Below are positions 1 to 5,777 of a stretch of 6,252 nt of DNA, piece after piece. Position numbers and translations under genes: made by a program. Every line of letters begins with the position of its first letter. The first letter of the stretch is position 1. Source of the DNA: an uncultured Ruminococcus sp. (GTDB taxonomy: Bacteria; Bacillota; Clostridia; Lachnospirales; Lachnospiraceae); the NCBI GenBank assembly GCA_900555215.1, contig USKR01000082.1, positions 1 to 6,252 on the forward strand, read 5' to 3'. The notes below the pieces were generated by a model that was not told where the DNA came from, did not search any database, and was given only the letters and a program-made list of their open reading frames with translations.

Positions 1-61
1 GCCATACGCTGTGGTGGATGGTAATGTGTACCGGGTATGCGCAGGCAGCCGTGCCCGCGGC

Positions 62-141
62 GCGGAAGTGCCCGGCAGCGGAACTATCCGGCGGCAGAAG
101 TGCCCAGTAGTGGAAATACCCGGCAGCAGAAGTGCCCGGGC
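62..141. repeat. Five tandem imperfect 16-bp repeats in the pheS leader
   Basis: Five head-to-tail units of exactly 16 bp begin at 62, 78, 94, 110 and 126. Their approximate consensus is GCRGAAGTGCCCGGCA. Units 1, 3 and 5 carry GAAGTGCCC. Units 2 and 4 carry GAACTATCC or GAAATACCC instead, so there is also a 32-bp higher-order period. A more degenerate copy with one extra base seems to precede it (GTGCCC at 51-56). Several units contain the near-palindrome TGCC-C-GGCA. Because 16 is not a multiple of three, the array cannot encode a simple peptide repeat, and the real pheS start lies downstream at 225. The role is unknown: it could be a minisatellite in the untranslated leader, or a set of sites for a protein or RNA fold. 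Confidence 0.85.
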
Positions 142-164
142 CTGCATGGCTTGGCAGCATGCAG
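142..164. repeat. Short inverted repeat between the tandem array and pheS
   Basis: CTGCATG (142-148) is the exact reverse complement of CATGCAG (158-164), with a 9-base spacer. As RNA it would form a 7-bp stem immediately after the last 16-bp unit and about 60 bases before the pheS start. No U-run follows it, so it is not an intrinsic terminator by itself. It may be a leader structure or chance. Confidence 0.4.
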
Positions 165-206
165 AGCGGCGGATGTGTAAGTACAGACAGATGGGAGTTA
201 TACGGG

Positions 207-213
207 AAAGGAG
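207..213 (+). promoter_or_regulatory. Ribosome-binding site that fixes the pheS start
   Basis: AAAGGAG lies 11 bases before the ATG at 225. A second purine-rich stretch (AAAAGGAAAG) abuts the ATG. The upstream in-frame GTG at 132 lies inside the last tandem-repeat unit with no purine-rich site at the right distance. Translation from there would add 31 residues that do not resemble PheS. Confidence 0.8.
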
Positions 214-224
214 TAAAAGGAAAG

Positions 225-1244
225 ATGAAAGAAAAACTGGAACAGATCAAGGCGGAGGCAGTCGCCCGGATACAGGCGGCAGACGCCCCGGAGAAACTCA
301 ATGACGTGCGCGTCAGATACCTTGGGAAAAAAGGTGAACTGACGGCAGTGTTAAAAGGAATGAAAGATGTGGCTCCGGAAGACAGACCGAAAGTCGGTCA
401 GATGGTCAATGACACGAGAGCTGCCATTGAAGCGCTCCTGGAAGAATCGAAGACTAAAATGGAAAGAGCAATCCGGGAACAGAAGATGAAAGAGGAGGTC
501 ATTGACGTGACTCTCCCCTCAAAGAAAAATATTATGGGACACAGACACCCGAATACCATTGCCCTCGAGGAAGTAGAGCGGATCTTTGTGGGCATGGGAT
601 ACGAGGTTGTTGAAGGACCTGAGGTCGAGTACGATGAGTACAACTTTGAGAAGCTGAACATCCCGGCAGACCATCCGGCAAAGGATGAGCAGGATACGTT
701 CTACATTAACAAAGATATCGTACTGCGCACCCAGACCTCACCTGTACAGGCCCGCGTGATGGAGCAGGGCAAACTGCCGATCCGAATGATCGCGCCCGGG
801 CGTGTGTTCCGCTCCGACGAGGTGGACGCTACGCATTCGCCGTCCTTCCATCAGATCGAAGGACTTGTCATTGACAAGAATATTTCCTTTGCCGACCTGA
901 AAGGAACATTGGAAGTATTTGCAAAAGAGCTGTTCGGACCTGAGACAAAGACTAAATTCCGTCCCCATCATTTCCCGTTCACAGAGCCAAGCGCAGAGGT
1001 GGATGTAAGCTGCTTTAAGTGCGGCGGCAAGGGATGCCGTTTCTGCAAAGGCTCCGGATGGATCGAAATCCTCGGCTGCGGCATGGTACACCCGCATGTG
1101 CTCGAAATGTGCGGCATCGATCCCGAGGTATACGGCGGATTTGCTTTCGGTGTGGGACTTGAGCGTATTGCGCTTTTGAAATATGAGATCGATGATATGC
1201 GGCTGCTGTATGAGAATGACATACGGTTCCTGAAACAGTTTTAG
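225..1244 (+). CDS. pheS: Phenylalanine--tRNA ligase alpha subunit
   Basis: This is the catalytic alpha subunit of the cytoplasmic (alpha-beta)2 phenylalanyl-tRNA synthetase, which activates phenylalanine with ATP and charges tRNA-Phe. The protein from the ATG at 225 has 339 residues, normal for bacterial PheS. Residues 1-90 form the charged, helical N-terminal region that in this family makes a tRNA-binding coiled coil. The class II core follows. Visible parts include LRTQTSPVQAR (167-177), motif 2 around PGRVFRSDEVDATHSPSFHQ (191-210), the phenylalanine-pocket segment FTEPSAEVD (252-260) and motif 3 GFAFGVGLERIALL (305-318). Ala307 aligns by the FAFG motif with E. coli Ala294, the specificity residue, so the wild-type pocket is kept. 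Cys263, 266, 271 and 274 form a CxxCGGKGCxxC knuckle absent from E. coli PheS but usual in clostridial homologues. pheT follows after 41 bp, consistent with one operon. Confidence 0.98.
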   Translation: MKEKLEQIKAEAVARIQAADAPEKLNDVRVRYLGKKGELTAVLKGMKDVAPEDRPKVGQMVNDTRAAIEALLEESKTKMERAIREQKMKEEVIDVTLPSKKNIMGHRHPNTIALEEVERIFVGMGYEVVEGPEVEYDEYNFEKLNIPADHPAKDEQDTFYINKDIVLRTQTSPVQARVMEQGKLPIRMIAPGRVFRSDEVDATHSPSFHQIEGLVIDKNISFADLKGTLEVFAKELFGPETKTKFRPHHFPFTEPSAEVDVSCFKCGGKGCRFCKGSGWIEILGCGMVHPHVLEMCGIDPEVYGGFAFGVGLERIALLKYEIDDMRLLYENDIRFLKQF

Positions 1245-1285
1245 GACAACGATTTTGTAAATAGAAGGAAGGAAAGGTTAGAGAT

Positions 1286-3706
1286 ATGAATACTTCATTA
1301 TCATGGATAAAGGCATATGTTCCGGACCTTGACGTGACTGCGCAGGAATATACAGACGCAATGACACTGTCCGGGACAAAGGTTGAGGGATATGAGAAAC
1401 TGGATGCAGATCTGGACAAGATCGTAATCGGTCAGATCGATAAGATCGAGAAGCATCCGGATGCAGATAAGCTGATCATCTGTCAGGTGAATATCGGCAC
1501 AGAGACGATTCAGATCGTGACAGGAGCGCCGAATGTAAAAGAGGGAGATAAAGTTCCGGTCGTTCTGGACGGAGGCCGCGTTGCGGGAGGACATGAGCCG
1601 GGACAGAAAGTCGAAGGCGGCATTAAGATCAAAAAAGGAAAACTGCGCGGCGTGGAGAGCGCCGGTATGATGTGCTCTATTGAAGAGATGGGATCCAGCC
1701 GTGAGATGTATCCCGAAGCGCCGGAATACGGAATTTACATTTTCCCGGAGGACGCAGTGGCAGGTGAGAGCGCGATTAAGGCGCTGGGCCTGGACGACGC
1801 CATTTTTGAGTATGAGATCACGTCAAACCGTGTGGACTGCTTCAGTGTTGTCGGGATTGCCAGAGAAGCGGCGGCTACATTCCGCAAGGAATTCCATCCA
1901 CCGGTGGTCACTCCGACGGGAAATAATGAAGATGTTAATGACTATATCAAAGTGTCAGTGGAAAATACAGATCTCTGTCCGCGCTACTGTGCAAGAGTGG
2001 TTAAGAACATCAAGATTGGTCCGTCTCCGAAATGGATGCAGAGAAGGCTTGCATCCGTGGGAATCCGTCCGATAAACAACCTTGTGGATATCACAAACTA
2101 TGTGATGGAAGAATATGGGCAGCCTATGCATGCCTATGACCTGGATACCATTTCCGGAAGGCAGATCATTGTAAAGACTGCCAAGAACGGAGATAAATTT
2201 ACCACCCTGGACGGTCAGGAGAGGACAATGGATGAAGATGTGCTGATGATCTGCGATGGCGAGAAAGAGATAGGCATTGCCGGGATCATGGGCGGCGAGA
2301 ACTCGATGATTACTGATGACGTAAAGACTATGCTGTTCGAGGCAGCCTGCTTTGACGGAGTGAATATCCGTAAGTCCAGTAAGAGGATCGGTCTGAGGAC
2401 AGATGCCTCCGCAAAATTTGAGAAAGGACTTGATCCTAACAATGCGCAGGCAGCGATTGACCGCGCGTGCCAGCTCGTGGAAGAGATGGGAGCCGGAGAA
2501 GTGGTCGGCGGTACCGTGGATGTGTATGGAAAGAAGAAAGAGCCTGTAAGAGTACCGTTCGATGCGGGCAAGATCAATGAGCTGCTGGGCACAGATATCT
2601 CTGAGGAGGAGATGCTCGGATATTTCAATATGCTTGACCTTGAGTATGACGCAGAGACAAAGGAAGTGATCGCTCCGACTTTCCGACATGATTTATTCCG
2701 TCTTGCGGATCTTGCTGAAGAGGTGGCGAGATTCTACGGATATGACAATATTCCGACCACTCTTCCTTCGGGAGAGTCAACCACAGGAAAGCTCTCTTTT
2801 AAGCTCAGGATCGAGCAGGCAGCGAGAGACATCGCGGAATTCTGCGGTTTCAGCCAGGGAATGACCTATTCCTTTGAGAGCCCGAAAGTGTTTGACAAAT
2901 TGCTCATTCCGGCAGATTCTCCGCTGCGTAATGTGGTAGAGATCATGAACCCGCTGGGAGAGGATTACAGCATTATGAGAACAACATCTCTGAACGGAAT
3001 ACTTACATCCCTTGCTACGAATTATAACCGGAGAAACAAGGATGTGCGTCTGTATGAGCTCGGAAACATCTATCTTCCGAAGGCGCTGCCGCTGACAGAG
3101 CTCCCGGAGGAGAGGATGCAGTTTACTCTCGGAATGTATGGAGGCGGAGATTTCTTTACCATGAAAGGCGTGGTGGAAGAATTCTTTGAGAAGATCGGCA
3201 TGAAGAAGAGGGAGAAATATGATCCCAGCGCAGGCAAGCCATACCTTCACCCGGGACGTCAGGCAAATATCATCTATGAAGGAAAGGTCGTAGGATATCT
3301 CGGAGAAGTACATCCGGAAGTGGCTGACACATACGGCATCGGGGAGCGGGCGTATATTGCTGTGATCGATATGCCGGAGATCCTGCCGTATGCGACATTT
3401 GACAGAAAGTATACCGGTATCGCGAAATATCCGTCTGTTACAAGAGATATCAGCATGGTCGTTCCAAAAGGTATCCTTGTGGGACAGATTGAGGAAGTGA
3501 TTGAGCAGAAGGGCGGCGCTCACCTGGAGAGCTACCGTCTGTTCGACCTGTACGAGGGAGCGCAGATCAAGGAGGGATTCAAATCTGTGGCTTACTCGAT
3601 CGTATTCCGCGCAAAGGACAGGACACTGGAAGAGGCGGATGTGACCTCTGCGATGAAGAAGATCCTGGGTGCTCTTGAAGAGATGGGAATTGAATTGAGA
3701 CAGTAA
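1286..3706 (+). CDS. pheT: Phenylalanine--tRNA ligase beta subunit
   Basis: This is the beta subunit of phenylalanyl-tRNA synthetase. It binds tRNA-Phe, hydrolyses mischarged Tyr-tRNA-Phe, and partners PheS. At 806 residues it has the full bacterial multidomain length. In order it shows: an N-terminal EMAP/OB-type tRNA-binding domain (about 42-153, with KIEKHPDADKL and IVTGAPNV); the linking segment ITSNRVDCFSVVGIARE (178-194); the B3/B4 editing domain (about 215-395, with RPINNLVDITNYVM and GQPMHAYDLD); B5 (about 418-488); the inactive class II-like core (about 495-690); and a C-terminal FDX-ACB anticodon-binding domain (about 713-806, with KYPSVTRDISMVV). The ATG start is preceded by GGAAAGG with 8 bases of spacing. 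No frameshift or domain loss is seen. Transcription is probably shared with pheS. Confidence 0.98.
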   Translation: MNTSLSWIKAYVPDLDVTAQEYTDAMTLSGTKVEGYEKLDADLDKIVIGQIDKIEKHPDADKLIICQVNIGTETIQIVTGAPNVKEGDKVPVVLDGGRVAGGHEPGQKVEGGIKIKKGKLRGVESAGMMCSIEEMGSSREMYPEAPEYGIYIFPEDAVAGESAIKALGLDDAIFEYEITSNRVDCFSVVGIAREAAATFRKEFHPPVVTPTGNNEDVNDYIKVSVENTDLCPRYCARVVKNIKIGPSPKWMQRRLASVGIRPINNLVDITNYVMEEYGQPMHAYDLDTISGRQIIVKTAKNGDKFTTLDGQERTMDEDVLMICDGEKEIGIAGIMGGENSMITDDVKTMLFEAACFDGVNIRKSSKRIGLRTDASAKFEKGLDPNNAQAAIDRACQLVEEMGAGEVVGGTVDVYGKKKEPVRVPFDAGKINELLGTDISEEEMLGYFNMLDLEYDAETKEVIAPTFRHDLFRLADLAEEVARFYGYDNIPTTLPSGESTTGKLSFKLRIEQAARDIAEFCGFSQGMTYSFESPKVFDKLLIPADSPLRNVVEIMNPLGEDYSIMRTTSLNGILTSLATNYNRRNKDVRLYELGNIYLPKALPLTELPEERMQFTLGMYGGGDFFTMKGVVEEFFEKIGMKKREKYDPSAGKPYLHPGRQANIIYEGKVVGYLGEVHPEVADTYGIGERAYIAVIDMPEILPYATFDRKYTGIAKYPSVTRDISMVVPKGILVGQIEEVIEQKGGAHLESYRLFDLYEGAQIKEGFKSVAYSIVFRAKDRTLEEADVTSAMKKILGALEEMGIELRQ

Positions 3707-3723
3707 AATGTGAAAAATGTGTG

Positions 3724-3763
3724 AACGGGGTCAGACCCCTTTTAAAAGGGGTCTGACCCCGTT
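3724..3763. repeat. Perfect 40-bp palindrome with nested inverted repeats (REP/MITE-like)
   Basis: The left arm (3724-3743) is the exact reverse complement of the right arm (3744-3763), centred on TTTT|AAAA. Each arm contains its own inverted repeat, GGGGTC-A-GACCCC or GGGGTC-T-GACCCC. As single-stranded DNA or RNA it can therefore fold as one long hairpin or as two small ones. A third GTCAGAC lies at 3774-3780, just before the queA ribosome-binding site. No U-run follows on the + strand, and on the - strand the nearest T-run is several bases off, so a standard intrinsic terminator is not supported. GGGGTCAGACCCC-type palindromes resemble REP or miniature elements mobilised by Y1 (IS200/REP-associated) transposases. 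That link is inference; no transposase is in the window. Confidence 0.9.
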
Positions 3764-3780
3764 GGGTAGAATTGTCAGAC

Positions 3781-3788
3781 AGAAAGGG
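3781..3788 (+). promoter_or_regulatory. Ribosome-binding site for the GTG-initiated queA
   Basis: AGAAAGGG sits 8 bases before the GTG at 3797. There is no nearby in-frame ATG, and the residues following this GTG ([17 protein letters not shown]) match the normal QueA N-terminus, so this site decides the start. It immediately follows GTCAGAC (3774-3780), which is complementary to GTCTGAC in the right arm of the upstream palindrome. Confidence 0.75.
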
Positions 3789-3796
3789 TAAATTGA

Positions 3797-4822
3797 GTGA
3801 AAACAAGTGATTTTTATTATGATCTTCCGGAAGAATTGATCGCTCAGGATCCGCTTGAGGACCGTTCTTCTTCCAGGCTCCTTGTTTTGGATAAGAAAAC
3901 CGGAGAGACGGAGCACCATGTATTCCGGGAGATCGTGAACTATCTTGATCCTGGGGACTGCCTTGTCATCAATGATACGAAAGTGATCCCGGCTCGTCTG
4001 ATCGGCGCGAAGGAAGAGACCGGGGCAAAGATCGAAGTGCTCCTCTTAAAGCGGGGGGCGGATGATGTGTGGGAGACTCTGGTGAAGCCGGGGCGCAAGG
4101 CAAAGCCGGGAACAAGGATCAGTTTTGGCGACGGTCTTCTCACTGGAGAGGTCGTGGATATTGTGGATGAAGGAAACCGTCTGATCCGCTTTGAGTATGA
4201 TGGAATCTTTGAGGAGATCCTTGACCGGCTCGGGCAGATGCCTCTCCCTCCTTATATCACACACCAGTTGAAAGACAAGGACAGGTACAACACGGTGTAT
4301 GCGGAACATCCGGGATCTGCGGCGGCTCCCACGGCGGGGCTTCATTTCACGCCGGAGCTTCTGGAGAAGATCAGGGATAAAGGTGTGGATATCGCCCATG
4401 TGACGCTCCATGTAGGGCTGGGGACATTCCGCCCGGTCAAGGTGGATGATGTGGAGAATCACCACATGCACTCTGAATTTTATATGATCGATGAGACAGC
4501 GGCAGAGAAAATCAACCGTGCGAAAGAGAACGGGAAGCGCGTGATCTGTGTAGGGACAACGAGCTGCCGGACGATCGAATCTGCGGCTGACGAAAACGGA
4601 AGGCTGAAGGCGTGCAGCGGGTGGACGGATATCTTTATTTATCCGGGGTATCAGTTTAAGATACTGGATGCCCTGATCACAAATTTCCACCTTCCGGAGT
4701 CAACGCTGGTCATGCTCGTATCAGCGCTGGCGGGGAGAGATCATGTGCTCGCGGCGTATGAGGAAGCTGTCAGGGAGAGATACCGATTCTTCAGCTTCGG
4801 CGACGCAATGTTTATCCGGTAG
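3797..4822 (+). CDS. queA: S-adenosylmethionine:tRNA ribosyltransferase-isomerase
   Basis: QueA moves and isomerises the ribosyl group of S-adenosylmethionine onto the 7-aminomethyl-7-deazaguanine base already placed at tRNA position 34. This gives epoxyqueuosine, the next-to-last step of queuosine synthesis in the cytoplasm. The 341-residue product is full family length and collinear with QueA. Recognisable blocks include [24 protein letters not shown] (6-29), [15 protein letters not shown] (54-68), LPPYI (150-154), [19 protein letters not shown] (171-189), [10 protein letters not shown] (205-214), MHSEFY (224-229), [10 protein letters not shown] (253-262) and [22 protein letters not shown] (282-303). 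The start is GTG. No other queuosine gene (tgt, queG/queH or the preQ1 genes) is visible; in many Firmicutes queA sits next to tgt, here it does not. A palindromic element separates it from pheT. Confidence 0.97.
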   Translation: MKTSDFYYDLPEELIAQDPLEDRSSSRLLVLDKKTGETEHHVFREIVNYLDPGDCLVINDTKVIPARLIGAKEETGAKIEVLLLKRGADDVWETLVKPGRKAKPGTRISFGDGLLTGEVVDIVDEGNRLIRFEYDGIFEEILDRLGQMPLPPYITHQLKDKDRYNTVYAEHPGSAAAPTAGLHFTPELLEKIRDKGVDIAHVTLHVGLGTFRPVKVDDVENHHMHSEFYMIDETAAEKINRAKENGKRVICVGTTSCRTIESAADENGRLKACSGWTDIFIYPGYQFKILDALITNFHLPESTLVMLVSALAGRDHVLAAYEEAVRERYRFFSFGDAMFIR

Positions 4823-4930
4823 TTCTGTTATGGCATAATCAGCTTGTATCAGCTCATAGGATAACCGTGAGAAAGAAAAGGGAGAGAAGCAGGTGCATTG
4901 CAGCGATTTTCAAAAGTGTACCGTCTAATA

Positions 4931-4953
4931 CATAAAGGAGGCGGTCCTTTATG
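4931..4953 (+). promoter_or_regulatory. Hairpin burying the ribosome-binding site and start codon of the C39 peptidase gene
   Basis: CATAAAGGA (4931-4939) is the exact reverse complement of TCCTTTATG (4945-4953), with loop GGCGG. The 9-bp stem contains most of the Shine-Dalgarno AAAGGAGG (4934-4941) and all three bases of the ATG at 4951. Spacing from the Shine-Dalgarno to the ATG is 9 bases, so the site is otherwise ideal. Folded, the mRNA would hide both signals from the 30S subunit. This is direct sequence symmetry; a regulatory effect is inference. Confidence 0.65.
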
Positions 4954-5733
4954 AAAAAAACAGCTTTTCTCTGTCTGATGCTTGCGGCAGTCTTATATTT
5001 TGCGGGGAGCTTCTGGCAGCCTCTGCCGTTCGGACAGAATGGGACATTCGGCTATGCATCTGCCCGGGATATGACAGGATTACAGGAAACGGATCAGATG
5101 CCGGGACTCTCAGGGAAAGGAGCACAGCCGGCAGAGTTTGAAATCATCCGGCAGATGCCTGAACTTCCTACGGGATGCGAGATCACGGCTCTGACTATGA
5201 TGCTGAATTATTATGGATACAGTGTGGACAAAATGACAATGGCTTCGGAATATCTGCCTGTCATCCCGGCAGAGTTTTATGAAGGGGCGGACGGAAGAGT
5301 GTATGGCCCTGACATGGATAATTTTTTTGTGGGAGATCCTTCCGCTTCCGGTTATATATGCGGAACCGGAGCAATCCGGTCTGCCGCAGACGCGTACCTT
5401 GAAGACCGGGACAGCGCACTCAGAGCAAAAGACCTGACCGGCACGCCGCTTCCGGAGTTGTATGCACTTGTCAGAGACGGCACGCCGGTCCTGGTCTGGG
5501 TGACGATCGGGATGGCGGAACGCGATGAAGTGCAGGGATGGTATACAGCGGACGGAAGGTGGATAGAATGGAGCCGGAACGATCACGGCGCCGTGCTGAT
5601 CGGCTGCAGCAATGACATGGTAACCATTGCTGATCCGCTTTCCGGTCTGCGCGTATACAGCCGGGATAGGTTTGAGCATGTATTTGCGTCCAGGGGATCC
5701 CAGTGTGTTGCTCTTTTTATGCAGGAGTCATAA
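4951..5733 (+). CDS. Exported C39-like (papain-fold) cysteine peptidase
   Basis: This 260-residue protein probably acts outside the membrane. It begins MKK followed by a hydrophobic segment (about 4-21), which is a signal peptide or uncleaved anchor. A possible AxA cleavage site (ASA, 36-38) is rather far from that segment, and there is no lipobox around Cys8. The C39_2-type domain covers about 64-258. ELPTGCE (71-77) carries the presumed nucleophile Cys76, followed by the usual helix ITALTMMLNYYGY. NDHGAVLIG (210-218) carries His212, and TIADP (225-229) carries Asp228, completing the triad. These families cleave peptides, but the substrate here is unknown. There is no ABC transporter or double-glycine leader peptide nearby, so a bacteriocin-processing role is not supported. 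A LysM/GH18 gene follows 44 bp downstream, suggesting a shared envelope or spore-wall setting. Family call is firm, function open. Confidence 0.85.
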   Translation: MKKTAFLCLMLAAVLYFAGSFWQPLPFGQNGTFGYASARDMTGLQETDQMPGLSGKGAQPAEFEIIRQMPELPTGCEITALTMMLNYYGYSVDKMTMASEYLPVIPAEFYEGADGRVYGPDMDNFFVGDPSASGYICGTGAIRSAADAYLEDRDSALRAKDLTGTPLPELYALVRDGTPVLVWVTIGMAERDEVQGWYTADGRWIEWSRNDHGAVLIGCSNDMVTIADPLSGLRVYSRDRFEHVFASRGSQCVALFMQES

Positions 5734-5764
5734 TCCCCTGTGCAGGAGCATATGCTTTCTGTAC

Positions 5765-5772
5765 GGGGGTGA
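5765..5772 (+). promoter_or_regulatory. Ribosome-binding site for the TTG-initiated LysM/GH18 gene
   Basis: GGGGGTGA matches the GGTGA part of the anti-Shine-Dalgarno complement and lies 5 bases before the TTG at 5778. An in-frame GTG at 5769 would add three residues (MTF) but overlaps this site and has no well-spaced purine tract of its own. GTGs at 5787 and 5790 would cut into the first LysM strand. TTG is the best choice but not certain. Confidence 0.55.
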
Positions 5773-5777
5773 CTTTT

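Noticed and set aside
132..224. N-terminal extension of PheS from the GTG at 132
   Set aside because: The 31 extra residues are encoded by repeat and leader DNA and do not resemble PheS. The ATG at 225 has a good ribosome-binding site and gives the usual family length.
11..304. 97-codon open frame across the leader and the 5' end of pheS (+ strand)
   Set aside because: It runs through the 16-bp repeats and then overlaps pheS in another frame. Its composition (Arg/Gly-rich) resembles no family, and it has no ribosome-binding site.
1955..3523. Long - strand open frames within pheT (137-248 codons)
   Set aside because: They lie wholly antisense to a well-conserved gene, lack recognisable domains and have no ribosome-binding sites; they are shadows of pheT codon bias.
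3724..3763. Palindrome as the rho-independent terminator of pheST
   Set aside because: The stem is strong, but the + strand continues GGGTAGAATTG with no U-run, so the classical signal is missing. Structural slowing of polymerase remains possible.
3766..3769. GTAG tetranucleotide beside the palindrome as a REP/RAYT hallmark
   Set aside because: In REPs the GTAG lies on the 5' side of the hairpin; here it is on the 3' side of the + strand, so I treat it as coincidence.
4046..4690. 214-codon - strand frame antisense to queA
   Set aside because: It has a low-complexity, His/Arg/Cys-rich translation and no domain or start signals, and it lies fully inside queA.
4823..4950. Promoter or terminator in the queA-peptidase gap
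   Set aside because: Only weak pieces are present: a TTATG-G-CATAA mini-palindrome (4828-4838), a direct repeat of ATCAGCT (4838, 4848), and TTGCAG/TAATAC with the wrong spacing (22 bases). No sigma-A or sporulation-sigma pair is convincing.
4951..5733. Bacteriocin-processing C39 peptidase
   Set aside because: There is no ABC transporter domain, no double-glycine leader peptide nearby, and the protein has its own N-terminal export signal. It fits the stand-alone C39-like group better.
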